Source of the DNA: Firmicutes bacterium CAG:882
GTDB taxonomy: Bacteria > Bacillota > Clostridia > Lachnospirales > Lachnospiraceae
Direction: 5' to 3'
NCBI GenBank assembly: GCA_000435595.1
Contig: FR895403.1
Location: forward strand, 16,408 to 80,407
DNA: 64,000 nt
In this document: in pieces, positions 1 through 8,362 of the stretch
Layout of the letters: each line of letters starts with the position of its first letter
How positions within the stretch are numbered: position 1 is the first letter of the stretch
Program-made: the position numbers and the translations under genes
Notes under the pieces: generated by a model
Seen by the model: the letters and a program-made list of their open reading frames with translations, nothing else
What the model was told of the DNA's origin: nothing
Database searches by the model: none

Positions 1-645
1 ACACAGAAGATTGAGTACAAGGTATCTGACAGCCTTCAGGGAGTATTCGGAATCAGCAATATTCAGCCGGGTACAGATGCGGAGGCAGTGCTTGGCAACG
101 GATTTGGCAGCACGGCGACGCTCACAACGGACGGAAGATATGTGACTGTTAAGGATTTTGGCGGATTTGAGATGACGGTAGAGCTCGGTGAGAGCCTTGT
201 CGCTGACAGCGGACAGGCTTCTGTTGAGTTTACACAGAAGGTTACCGATATGGGAACCATGACAGTGCAGTTAGGTGCCAATGAGGGACAGGTGCTTGAG
301 GTGGATATTCCTGAAATTAATGTTCATACACTTGGTCTTGATAATATCAATGTGTGCACACAGCAGGGAGCATCTGAGACCATAAGTAAAATTGCCGATG
401 CCGTGAACAAGGTATCATCAGCAAGATCGACACTAGGAGCGTACCAGAACAGACTTGAGAGTGCCGTTGAGCATCTTGCTTCATACAAGGAGGACATAAC
501 ATCAGCAGTGTCGGGAATCGAGGATTCAGATATGGCGGATGAGATGACTGAGTATACACAGCAGAATGTTATAACCCAGGCGGCAACCTCAATGCTTGCA
601 CAGGCAAATGAGCGTCCACAGTCGGTATTACAGCTTCTTCAGTAA
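1..645 (+). CDS. Flagellin, C-terminal part (5' end outside window)
   Basis: The reading frame is open from the first base and ends at 645, so only the last 214 residues are visible. The end carries the classical flagellin C-terminal (D0/D1) signature: SARSTLGAYQNRLE, then an acidic DMADEM stretch, then MLAQANERPQSVLQLLQ. The region before it is the variable surface domain. The protein is exported by the flagellar type III apparatus and polymerises into the filament. A fliS-like gene follows 15 bases downstream, the usual pairing of flagellin with its chaperone. The N-terminal domain cannot be judged. Family assignment is secure; which flagellin paralogue it is cannot be said. Confidence 0.93.
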   Translation, partial: TQKIEYKVSDSLQGVFGISNIQPGTDAEAVLGNGFGSTATLTTDGRYVTVKDFGGFEMTVELGESLVADSGQASVEFTQKVTDMGTMTVQLGANEGQVLEVDIPEINVHTLGLDNINVCTQQGASETISKIADAVNKVSSARSTLGAYQNRLESAVEHLASYKEDITSAVSGIEDSDMADEMTEYTQQNVITQAATSMLAQANERPQSVLQLLQ

Positions 646-660
646 TCGGAGGTTAGATAG

Positions 661-1140
661 TTGACTAAATCAGAGATAAATGCTTATACAATGAGGGTGG
701 CTCAGGCATCTAAGAGTGAGTTGATTGTCATAATGTATGAGATGGCAGTCAAATATATAGATGACGGAACGGAGGCATTACAAGCCGGGAATGTGCAGGA
801 GTTCCGGGTTAACATCAAGAGAGCCAAGGCTGTCGTAAATGAGCTTGCATCAGTTCTTGACCTGAGATTTTCCGTATCAAGCAATCTTCTTGCACTCTAT
901 ACATATATGAATAATGTCATGGTTAAGTCAGACATCACTTTAAAGACTGACGACCTCATCAGGGTCAGGGCAATGCTTGAAAAGCTGCATACTGCATTTG
1001 GAAAGGTCAGTGAGCAGGACAACACGGAGCCTCTTATGAAAAATGTACAGCAGGTGTACAGCGGTCTTACATATTCAAGAAATTCACTCAATGAGAGCTA
1101 TGCAAATGCATCGGATTTAAAAAGAGGATACAGAGTATAG
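661..1140 (+). CDS. fliS: FliS-family flagellin chaperone
   Basis: A helical 159-residue protein starting at TTG 661, with GGAGGT at 646-651 and a suitable spacing. The N-terminal pattern (YTMRVAQASKSELIVIMYEMAVKYI) matches the FliS opening of a short Y-containing segment followed by a helix with the P/E-LIxxLYxxAxxxI theme. FliS binds the C-terminal helices of flagellin in the cytoplasm and prevents premature polymerisation. It is somewhat longer than typical FliS (about 125-135 residues). Direct adjacency to flagellin supports the call. The TTG start and lack of an alternative ATG near the ribosome site make the start reasonably firm. Confidence 0.8.
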   Translation: MTKSEINAYTMRVAQASKSELIVIMYEMAVKYIDDGTEALQAGNVQEFRVNIKRAKAVVNELASVLDLRFSVSSNLLALYTYMNNVMVKSDITLKTDDLIRVRAMLEKLHTAFGKVSEQDNTEPLMKNVQQVYSGLTYSRNSLNESYANASDLKRGYRV

Positions 1141-1148
1141 TATTTTCG

Positions 1149-1272
1149 GGTTCCGGCTTCAAAAAACTTATCATTCAGTCATGAACGGTTTTTTGAACGC
1201 AGTTCGCAAAGCGACTGCGTTCATGAGCAAGTAGCGAAAGCGGATTGCGAATGTCCACTTTACGCCGGAACC
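1149..1272. repeat. Nested inverted-repeat element after fliS
   Basis: Outer arms 1149-1157 (ggttccggc) and 1264-1272 (gccggaacc) are perfect complements. Inside, 1196-1207 and 1211-1221 form a tight hairpin around the AAA loop, and 1179-1187 (tcatgaacg) pairs with 1218-1226 (cgttcatga), giving two mutually exclusive folds. It separates fliS from a convergent minus-strand gene, so it may act as a bidirectional terminator. The nested layout resembles palindromic intergenic elements more than a simple terminator, and there is no clear T-run directly after the outer arm. Confidence 0.55.
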
Positions 1273-1278
1273 TTTGTT

Positions 1279-1539
1279 TCAGATAAGTACATTGAGCGGA
1301 ATGGCAACAGTAAGTCCGGACGCTTTGGCTTTTTCAAGGAGAAACTTATAGCGTATCTGGGCTGAGTTGACCTGATAAATACAGCTGTCTATGATATCCG
1401 GCTCCGTGGCATTCTCAAAGCAGGAGTATGCGGCATCGAGAGCATTCTTACTCTGTGCAAGCTCGTCTAAAAGATATTTTTCGTCATAGCTTAGAAGTCT
1501 TGCAGGAGGCTTATTTTTGTTTGTCTTGATAAATGACAC
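1279..1539 (-). CDS. DUF2508 (YaaL-like) family protein
   Basis: An 86-residue protein read from GTG 1539, with AAAGGA about ten bases upstream. The core pattern (two LL/E segments, then PDIIDSCIYQVNSAQIRYKFLLEKAK) matches the DUF2508/YaaL family of small helical cytoplasmic proteins in Firmicutes, often encoded near recR or bofA. The function of the family is unknown. It has no signal peptide or membrane segment. Here it stands alone, converging on fliS and divergent from the Tad operon, so the context does not reveal a role. Start codon choice rests on the ribosome site and conservation-like content. Confidence 0.7.
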   Translation of the reverse strand: MSFIKTNKNKPPARLLSYDEKYLLDELAQSKNALDAAYSCFENATEPDIIDSCIYQVNSAQIRYKFLLEKAKASGLTVAIPLNVLI

Positions 1540-1672
1540 TGTCTTGATTCCTTTCCATATTTTTCTTGTTACAATTATATCCGTGCCGATTCGGCTTTAT
1601 ACCGTTTTTTGTTCTGTATTCGTCTTTTGAATAACTTTACACGGGCTATGTTTAAAATAATAAAAATGTGTA

Positions 1673-1702
1673 TTGACAAAATACATGATGATGTAGTATA
1701 GT
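1673..1702 (+). promoter_or_regulatory. Promoter of the Tad operon
   Basis: TTGACA at 1673-1678 and TATAGT at 1697-1702 with an 18-base spacer form a good sigma-A-type promoter. Transcription from about 1709 would give a leader of roughly 125 bases before tadZ. This leader contains a small hairpin (tcgaa/ttcga near 1753) and a GC-rich cccgg/ccggg hairpin near 1780-1798, just before the ribosome site. No known riboswitch class could be recognised in it. Confidence 0.6.
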
Positions 1703-1834
1703 CCAAGATACAAGAAATCGTAAATGATTCTTCTTTTTATAATTCTGACGTCGAATATTCTTCGATGTATTTCCAATTTTCCCGGTGGGGGCCGGGGTAC
1801 ATTTTAATGAGTGTTTGTTTCCGGGAGGAAACAG

Positions 1835-2812
1835 ATGGGTAAAATATGTTGTATTTTAGATTCGGATGAGAGCTTTGCCGTGCGTATATGTGCATGCTTT
1901 AACAAGAAGCATGTCCTGCCGTTTTCGGTTCAGGCTTTTTCCGATATGGATGCGTATATGAGCTGTGCACAGAATAATGAGGTGGAGCTTCTTATTGTGG
2001 ATGAGAGTCTCTATGAGGAGGCAAGGCATGTGCCGGCGGGGCAGATAATACGCCTGTGTGAACAGCCGATGCTGATGGAGGGGGAAGCCGATGCATGTAT
2101 TGTCAAGTTTCAGGCGAGCGACAGCATTATAAGAGACGTGCTTGGAGTATACACAGGCCGGCTTATGCCTGCTGCGTGTGCCAAGACGGCAGATAAGGCT
2201 GAAATTGTCTGCATATATTCACCCAATGGCTATTGCGGTAAGACGACTCTTTCACTGGCACTTGCACATATAAAGGGCAGGGAAAGAAAGGTTCTGTATA
2301 TTAATCTTGAGGAATTTTCCGCGCTTGGGACGGCAGCGGGAAATCTGTCTGATGTTCTGTATTATTACCATGTTAATTCTAAGATGTGCGGCGGAAAAAT
2401 AATGTCACTTATAAGCACAGGTAATGGATTTGATTATATCCCGCCGGCAGCATGTGCAAAGGATATACCGGATACTGATGCGGAGACCATAATCGGTCTT
2501 ACGGAAGCAGTGATATTAAGCGGAGGTTATGAGATGGTCATTATTGATGTGGGCAGTCTTGTGAAGGAACCGTGGAAGCTGTTGGAATACTCGGATAAGA
2601 TTCTTATACCGTCACCCGACTCGCCACACAGACAGCGGAGGGTAAAAGAATTTGAGAAGTTTATGTATACTTCGGGATACGGCGACACTATGGAGAAGGT
2701 ATGTATGGTGGATATAGTCGGGGATGATTCGGTGTTCAGGGACGGCAGTATCAACTATGCCTGTCTTGCGGGAAGCGTGTATGCGAAGGCGGTGGGCAGT
2801 ATTGATGTCTGA
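1835..2812 (+). CDS. tadZ: TadZ/CpaE-like pilus assembly ATPase
   Basis: A 325-residue protein. ATG 1835 is preferred over GTG 1811 because GGGAGG lies at 1823-1828. Residues 1-110 look like the degenerate receiver-type domain of CpaE/TadZ. From about 120 a MinD/ParA-type NTPase domain follows, with a deviant Walker A (NGYCGKTT, about 131-138) and a later VIIDVG strand typical of Walker B. TadZ proteins localise the Tad machine at the cell pole or membrane. It is first in the operon, and its end overlaps tadA by eight bases. Sequence is divergent from proteobacterial CpaE, so the call relies on motif plus position. Confidence 0.8.
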   Translation: MGKICCILDSDESFAVRICACFNKKHVLPFSVQAFSDMDAYMSCAQNNEVELLIVDESLYEEARHVPAGQIIRLCEQPMLMEGEADACIVKFQASDSIIRDVLGVYTGRLMPAACAKTADKAEIVCIYSPNGYCGKTTLSLALAHIKGRERKVLYINLEEFSALGTAAGNLSDVLYYYHVNSKMCGGKIMSLISTGNGFDYIPPAACAKDIPDTDAETIIGLTEAVILSGGYEMVIIDVGSLVKEPWKLLEYSDKILIPSPDSPHRQRRVKEFEKFMYTSGYGDTMEKVCMVDIVGDDSVFRDGSINYACLAGSVYAKAVGSIDV

Positions 2813-4016
2813 CTTTGAGAACAGGATAAGACGGCAGATATATAACCGTGTGGATGCATTAGGAGGAATTGACGAGGAGGAACTGTGCGGGCTGTTGGAC
2901 AGCGTGATGCTTGAGGATGAATATGCTGCTTTTCCGGTTAAAAAGAAGCTTGAGCTGAGGCGTGATATTTTCAATACGGTAAAAAGACTCGATATTCTTC
3001 AGAACCTTATAGATGATGACAGTGTCACTGAGATTATGGTTAACGGTTACAGGGATATATTTTTTGAGAGAGACGGTAAAATTGAGAAGTACGACAAGGA
3101 ATTTGAGTCAAGAGAGATGCTTCTTGATGTTGTTCAGAGGATTGCTGCGAGAAGCAACAAGATAGTGAATGAAGCACTTGCCATAGTTGATACACGCCTT
3201 GATGATGGTTCAAGAGTCAATATTGTGATGAATCCCATCGCCATAGAAGGACCCGCTGTAACCATCAGAAAGTTTTATGACAACCCGTTGACTATGGAAA
3301 GGCTTATTGCACTTGGGGCGGTCACTCAGGAGGCGGCTCAGTTTCTTAAAGGGCTTGTGACGGCACGATACAATATATTTATTTCGGGAGGTACGGGTTC
3401 AGGAAAGACAACATTCTTAAATGCATTGTCCAACTATATTCCCAAGAATGAGAGAATAATTACAATTGAAGACTCCGCTGAGCTAAAGCTTATGGGAGTT
3501 GACAATTTGGTGAGGCTTGAGGCGAGAAATGCCAATATGGAAGGTAAGAACGAGGTAACAATAAGGGACATGATAAGGGCAAGCCTCAGAATGCGTCCGG
3601 ACAGAATCATCGTCGGTGAGGTAAGAGGAGGGGAAGCATTGGATATGCTTCAGGCTATGGGAACAGGTCATGACGGTTCACTCTCGACGGGACATGCCAA
3701 CGGTGCCGAGGAAATGATGTTAAGGCTTGAGACAATGGTTCTTATGGCGGTAGATATGCCGATTGATGCTGTGAGAAATCAGATTGCCGCAGGGATAGAC
3801 ATAGTTGTACATCTGGGAAGAATGCGCGACGGAAGCAGAAAGGTAATCAAGATTGCCGAAATTAAAGGCAGGGATGCGAAGGGAAATATAAGGCTCAATA
3901 CTCTCTATGAGTATGTTACGGAGGAGGTGGATGAAGATGGCAGGGTTATCGGGGAGCTTAAAAGAACGAAGAATGAGTTCATACATAAGGACAAGCTTTT
4001 GGCAGCCGGAACATAA
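2805..4016 (+). CDS. tadA: TadA/CpaF secretion ATPase
   Basis: A 403-residue type II/IV secretion-system ATPase of the CpaF family. Walker A GGTGSGKTT is at about 195-203, an acidic ITIEDSAEL Asp/Glu box at about 219-227, and RIIVGEVRG (Walker B region) at about 267-275, followed by the His-box region GTGHDGSLSTGHAN. The hexameric enzyme powers pilin polymerisation at the cytoplasmic face. ATG 2805 overlaps the tadZ stop, suggesting translational coupling; an upstream in-frame start would add a non-homologous N-terminus. Length and motifs are complete. The neighbours tadB and tadC encode its membrane platform. Confidence 0.93.
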   Translation: MSDFENRIRRQIYNRVDALGGIDEEELCGLLDSVMLEDEYAAFPVKKKLELRRDIFNTVKRLDILQNLIDDDSVTEIMVNGYRDIFFERDGKIEKYDKEFESREMLLDVVQRIAARSNKIVNEALAIVDTRLDDGSRVNIVMNPIAIEGPAVTIRKFYDNPLTMERLIALGAVTQEAAQFLKGLVTARYNIFISGGTGSGKTTFLNALSNYIPKNERIITIEDSAELKLMGVDNLVRLEARNANMEGKNEVTIRDMIRASLRMRPDRIIVGEVRGGEALDMLQAMGTGHDGSLSTGHANGAEEMMLRLETMVLMAVDMPIDAVRNQIAAGIDIVVHLGRMRDGSRKVIKIAEIKGRDAKGNIRLNTLYEYVTEEVDEDGRVIGELKRTKNEFIHKDKLLAAGT

Positions 4017-4734
4017 CAAAAGGGCAGCAGGGTACTTATGCTATGTGCTTGAGGGATTAGGAGGAGCGGTGCTCATCGGAATAGTGTTTTACAATTCTCT
4101 GTGGGCAGCTCTGCCGCTCGGAGTGCTGATTCCGCCGTATGTGAAGCTCAGAAAGGACAGATATGACAAGCGAAAGAAAAATGAACTTCTGATGCAGTTT
4201 CGTGAGGGACTGAATGCCGTTTCGGTTGCACTTAGAGCCGGATATTCAGTCGAGAATTCATTTTTGGCGGCAGCAAAGGAAATGAGGGTGATGTATGGAC
4301 AAAATGCAGGGATATGCAGCCTTTTTGGAAGGATTGAGGCACAGCTGGCAGTTAACAAAAAGGTGGAAGATATTCTATCGGTATTTGCCGATGATTCAGG
4401 CATTCCGGATATCATAGCTTTCTCGGAGGTATTTTCGTACGCAAAGAGAAGTGGAGGAAATATGGTTGACATAATACAGGACACGGCAGCGACAATAGGG
4501 CAGAAAGCAGACACAGCCAGAGAGATCTCGGTTCTTATAAGTGAGAAACAGCTTGAACAGGCAGTGATGGATGTGGTACCGATGGGAATAATCATATATC
4601 TTCGGGTATCTGCCCCAGAGCTTATCGGAAGAATGTATGGCAATACGGTGGGAGTGGTGGTTATGATGTTGTGTCTGGCTGTGTATATGGCGGCGGTTGT
4701 AATTTCACTTAAAATTTCAGATATAAGGGTGTGA
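3937..4734 (+). CDS. tadB: TadB-like inner platform protein (T2SSF domain)
   Basis: About 265 residues. An N-terminal hydrophobic stretch (CYVLEGLGGAVLIGIVFYN, then LWAALPLGVLIP) is followed by a cytoplasmic T2SS-F/GspF domain with FREGLNAVSVALRAGYSVENS, then two C-terminal membrane segments. The protein forms the membrane platform on which TadA acts. The start is uncertain: ATG 3937 sits behind the GGAGGAGG at 3920-3926, while ATG 3973 is also possible. The gene overlaps the 3' end of tadA in another frame, so translation is probably coupled. Four bases separate it from tadC. Confidence 0.85.
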   Translation: MAGLSGSLKERRMSSYIRTSFWQPEHNKRAAGYLCYVLEGLGGAVLIGIVFYNSLWAALPLGVLIPPYVKLRKDRYDKRKKNELLMQFREGLNAVSVALRAGYSVENSFLAAAKEMRVMYGQNAGICSLFGRIEAQLAVNKKVEDILSVFADDSGIPDIIAFSEVFSYAKRSGGNMVDIIQDTAATIGQKADTAREISVLISEKQLEQAVMDVVPMGIIIYLRVSAPELIGRMYGNTVGVVVMMLCLAVYMAAVVISLKISDIRV

Positions 4735-4738
4735 GTAT

Positions 4739-5941
4739 ATGGACCGGAGAGAATTATATGGAAAAAACAAGGTCATTATTATGGCAGTTATAGCAGGAGC
4801 TGTCATTGCATGTGCGGTGGCTGTGTTTATCGGTATTGTTTCTGAAAAGTATGTATATATTACAGAGCTTGAACGTCCGGGTGCAGGAAGGGAGAGAGCA
4901 TACAGTGTTGACGTCATGTATGACGGTTATGTGGAAGAATTGGATATACGAATACATGAACGTGCACTTGGAGGTGCTGAGCTTGAAGAGCTGTACCGGG
5001 TGGCAGGAATGGAGTTAGAGAATGTTGCACGCGGAAACAATGAGAGCTTCGAGAGTGTAACGCAGCCGCTTGAGCTTACGGATAGGCTTGATAAGTATAA
5101 TATGAGTATAAGGTGGTATATAGAAGATTGGAACATAATTGACTATACCGGGCAGATATATCAAGGCTCAAAGCTTCAGAAGACACACATAACGGCAGCA
5201 ATGAAATACGAAGGAAGGACAATGCAGGCTGATGAAGGAAGAGAATATGTGTATGAGGTAAATGTACTTCCGTATACGGAAGATCAGCTTAGAAGCATGG
5301 AGCTGGAGAATATGATTTCCGTGGCTGATGAGATGTATTCGGGGAGTGATGTGGTGCACCTTCCGGGTGAGTACAAAGGGAAAGAAGTTCTGTATAGGGT
5401 GCGTAAGGATAACAGCTATGCGGAGTTGTTATTGTTGATTCCGGTTATAGTGCTTCTGCTTACTGCAAAAAAGCGTTCGGATGAGAGAGACGGGAGAAAA
5501 AAGACGGAGGAGCTTCTGACAGAGGAGTATCCCGAGATAATATCTAAGCTTGCATTGCTGATCGGTGCAGGAATGACACCCTACAATGCCATAAGCCGCA
5601 TAGCGGCTGACGGGAAGGGTGAGGCATACAAAAGACTTTCGGGTGTGGTAAAGCGGATACAGTCAGGAGCTTCAGAGCGTGAACAATATTTACGGTTCGG
5701 GACAATATTTGGGGTGTACTGCTACAGCAAGCTCGGTACATTGCTTGAACAAAATATTGTGAGAGGGAATGAACAGTTCAGAATGATGTTGAAAAATGAG
5801 TGTATTGAGGCTCTTGAGGAGCGTAAGGCGAGGGCAAGAAAAAAAGGTGAACAGGCGGGAACCAAAATGCTGTTTCCAATGCTGCTTATGCTTATGGTGG
5901 TTATGGTGGTCATCATGGTTCCGGCGTTTATGAGCTTTTGA
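4739..5941 (+). CDS. tadC: TadC-like platform protein with large N-terminal insert
   Basis: A 400-residue protein with one N-terminal membrane segment (about 12-36), a soluble region of roughly 180 residues that is probably extracellular, a second membrane segment (ELLLLIPVIVLLLTA, about 228-242), a T2SSF-type domain (EEYPEIISKLALLIGAGMTPYNA), and a final hydrophobic helix rich in Met and Val at the C-terminus. TadC is the second platform component partnering TadB. The long N-terminal soluble region is not seen in proteobacterial TadC (about 300 residues) and is the odd feature. The T2SSF part and its position make the call good. Confidence 0.82.
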   Translation: MDRRELYGKNKVIIMAVIAGAVIACAVAVFIGIVSEKYVYITELERPGAGRERAYSVDVMYDGYVEELDIRIHERALGGAELEELYRVAGMELENVARGNNESFESVTQPLELTDRLDKYNMSIRWYIEDWNIIDYTGQIYQGSKLQKTHITAAMKYEGRTMQADEGREYVYEVNVLPYTEDQLRSMELENMISVADEMYSGSDVVHLPGEYKGKEVLYRVRKDNSYAELLLLIPVIVLLLTAKKRSDERDGRKKTEELLTEEYPEIISKLALLIGAGMTPYNAISRIAADGKGEAYKRLSGVVKRIQSGASEREQYLRFGTIFGVYCYSKLGTLLEQNIVRGNEQFRMMLKNECIEALEERKARARKKGEQAGTKMLFPMLLMLMVVMVVIMVPAFMSF

Positions 5942-5956
5942 AGGGAGGTGAGGAAG

Positions 5957-6151
5957 ATGGGAAGATTATTGTCAGGCGCATGGCTGAAGATAAGAAAATT
6001 TGCGGGACAGAAACAGTCCGGCATGGGTGTTATTGAGATAATTTTAATTATAGTCGTTCTTATTGGTCTTGTAATTATTTTTAAATCTCAGATTACGGCT
6101 CTCGTAACAACGATCCTAGGCAATATCAGAAACAATGCGCTCAGTGTGTAA
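5957..6151 (+). CDS. flp: Flp-like type IVc prepilin
   Basis: A 64-residue protein starting at ATG 5957, eight bases after AGGGAGG. A basic leader of 22 residues ends in QSG and is followed by MGVIEIILIIVVLIGLVIIF. Cleavage after Gly22 places Glu at mature position +5, as in Flp pilins, with a continuous hydrophobic helix behind. The mature protein would be about 42 residues. It is probably the major pilin, processed by the A24 peptidase encoded at 9377. The two residues after the Glu lack the usual Tyr, a small departure from classical Flp. Confidence 0.85.
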   Translation: MGRLLSGAWLKIRKFAGQKQSGMGVIEIILIIVVLIGLVIIFKSQITALVTTILGNIRNNALSV

Positions 6152-6205
6152 GGTGCTCCCCGGTGTGCCGCACAAGAGGCATATCGGGGGAAAGGGAGAT
6201 AAAAG

Positions 6206-8326
6206 TTGAAGGAAATAAGATTAAGAGGAAGTGTGACGGTATTTGCCACAATGTCATTTATGATAATTGCGTCTGTGATATGTGCAATGATTGAGTCTGC
6301 CCGTGTACAGGGAGCAAGAGTTATGGTAGCCATGGCAGCGGATATGGCACTAGACGGATTGTTTTCAGGATATGAGAGAGAACTGCTCGACAAGTATGGA
6401 ATTCTTTTGTTTGACGGAGCGGGTGAAGGGAACGAACCGGATGGGGGGTACATAGCCGCGCAGCTTAAAGAAAAAATAGAGAGAAATCTTAATACCGATG
6501 GGGAGCTTATATTTACCAAAGGCAACGATTTTTATGGCATTGAGATAGATGATGTGAGCGTTGACAATGTTATTGCCGCGCCGGATGCGTATGGGCTGGT
6601 GTGGAGAAGAGATGTCGTCGATTATGCCAAGCTTGAGTACGGCACGGAGCTTATCGAGGGCATACTGGGAATTGAGGGACTTGAAAGAGAAAATGATGTT
6701 GTCATGACAGCGGCGGAGTACTTAGATGACTGCATGGATGAGGTGTCAGGCTTCTATGCCTCATATCTTAAGCTGATAGAGCATGTGGACGGAATCAGAA
6801 CCGAGAGCAACGGTGTTAATTTTAACAATCTCAGGACAAGAGCAGTCTATGTCAAAAAAATAGGTCCCGGTGGGGCAAACGAGGCATCACAGGAAGCTTT
6901 AAGTATCAACAATTATCAGATATATCAGAAGGTCTCAGATGACAGGATGAATGTATATGCAATGAGAGATGATTTTTTAACCGGTTTTCAGGCTGTGATG
7001 GACGGAAAAACGTATGAGGTAAAAAAAGTTAAGGAGTTAAGCTCAATGATACGGGACTTTTTTGGCAGCGTGAGGGATGAGCTTGAGATTTCAATGAGGC
7101 TGATTGATGACATCAGAGGCAGAAGGAGCCTGCTTGAGGAAGGAATAGCTGCGGCGGTAAATTATCTGGATTCGGCATCGGAATTGAGTGTCGAGAGCCT
7201 TAATGGGCTTAATGAAGAGCTGCAGGAGGTCGTGAAGGAGCAGGAGCAGATTATAAAAAGACTGGGTGATGCGGATGCGATGTATGAGGTTCTTAAGCAC
7301 AATTATGAGCTGATAAGTGCAGTTGAAGCCTCTTGTGCGGATATCGGACTGCTTGAGGAGTGGAACAGTGATGGTGTTGAGCTTGCAGGCTGGTACGAAG
7401 GCTATAAGGATGCCTTCGATATGCTTGGGGGCTACAGGACGGACAGCATGGTTCTTGAGTATGACGGGCTTGAGTGCAGGACAAGTGATGAATCTGTACT
7501 GGGCTGCATATATGATTACACAATGAACGGATTGCTGGGGCTGATTCTGCCAAAGGGTGCAAAGGTTTCGGAAAAGAAAATAGCCAATATGCAGCTTGCA
7601 GACCTGTACGGAAAGCGTGGAGACAGAAATGAATACATAGATGATAAGACGGCTGATCTTATGAATGAAGCTTTGTTTAACATCTATTTGGGTGATTATT
7701 TTGAATGTTATACCAAAAACGACGGAAAGGGACTCCTTGATTATGAGCAGGAATTTATTCTGTGTGGAAACGATAGTGACAGGAAGAACATTGAAGGCGC
7801 GATTATAAGAACTGCAGGGCTTCGCTTCGGATGCAACATGACATATATACTTACTGATGCCGCAAAGAAGCAGGAGGCATATAATATAGCACTTGCGGCA
7901 CTTGGATTTACCGGAATAATCGCACTTGTGAAAGCACTTGAGTATGTAATACTCACGGCATGGGCTATGGGCGAGACAGTGGTTGATATGAAGATACTTT
8001 TAAGAGGAGGAAAAATCCCCGTAATGAAGGATAAGGAGGATTGGCGTCTTGATATTCAAAGCCTGATTCATGGCGTGCTTGATGCTGAGGAGAAGGAGAA
8101 TGAAAGGGGGCTTGATTATTCGGGGTATCTGTCCTGTCTGATGATGCTTAAAGCTCCGCAGGAGAAGGCATTCCGCTCAATGGCTGTGGTTGAGATGCAT
8201 ATGATGTCTGCGGGGGTGGAGGATTTTAGGCTTAAAGGGTATGTATATGGTCTGGATATTACGGTGACATACCACATAGGCGGACGAAAGGAAACTTGCA
8301 CGGAGCATTGCAGCTATACATATTAG
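6206..8326 (+). CDS. DUF5702/TadG-like large pseudopilin-type protein
   Basis: A 706-residue protein starting at TTG 6206 with GGGAG seven bases upstream. The N-terminus (RGSVTVFATMSFMIIASVICAMIESAR) is a pilin-like membrane helix. A long, mostly helical extracellular region follows, with a likely coiled-coil section around residues 270-360 (repeated E/L/R heptads). A second hydrophobic segment lies near 565-590. This architecture matches the DUF5702 proteins found in Clostridia Tad loci, which are probably TadG-type minor components at the pilus base or tip. Exact function is unknown. It sits between the major pilin and a TadE-like gene. Confidence 0.72.
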   Translation: MKEIRLRGSVTVFATMSFMIIASVICAMIESARVQGARVMVAMAADMALDGLFSGYERELLDKYGILLFDGAGEGNEPDGGYIAAQLKEKIERNLNTDGELIFTKGNDFYGIEIDDVSVDNVIAAPDAYGLVWRRDVVDYAKLEYGTELIEGILGIEGLERENDVVMTAAEYLDDCMDEVSGFYASYLKLIEHVDGIRTESNGVNFNNLRTRAVYVKKIGPGGANEASQEALSINNYQIYQKVSDDRMNVYAMRDDFLTGFQAVMDGKTYEVKKVKELSSMIRDFFGSVRDELEISMRLIDDIRGRRSLLEEGIAAAVNYLDSASELSVESLNGLNEELQEVVKEQEQIIKRLGDADAMYEVLKHNYELISAVEASCADIGLLEEWNSDGVELAGWYEGYKDAFDMLGGYRTDSMVLEYDGLECRTSDESVLGCIYDYTMNGLLGLILPKGAKVSEKKIANMQLADLYGKRGDRNEYIDDKTADLMNEALFNIYLGDYFECYTKNDGKGLLDYEQEFILCGNDSDRKNIEGAIIRTAGLRFGCNMTYILTDAAKKQEAYNIALAALGFTGIIALVKALEYVILTAWAMGETVVDMKILLRGGKIPVMKDKEDWRLDIQSLIHGVLDAEEKENERGLDYSGYLSCLMMLKAPQEKAFRSMAVVEMHMMSAGVEDFRLKGYVYGLDITVTYHIGGRKETCTEHCSYTY

Positions 8327-8362
8327 CGTATGCCGGAATATAGGGCGGGGAGGTGATATAAG

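Noticed and set aside
1703..1834. Possible c-di-GMP or other riboswitch in the tadZ leader
   Set aside because: Only small hairpins are seen; no conserved riboswitch core could be recognised.
2527..2754. Minus-strand open frames inside tadZ and other Tad genes
   Set aside because: They have no ribosome sites and encode low-complexity, Ser/Thr/Ile-rich sequence typical of antisense shadows.
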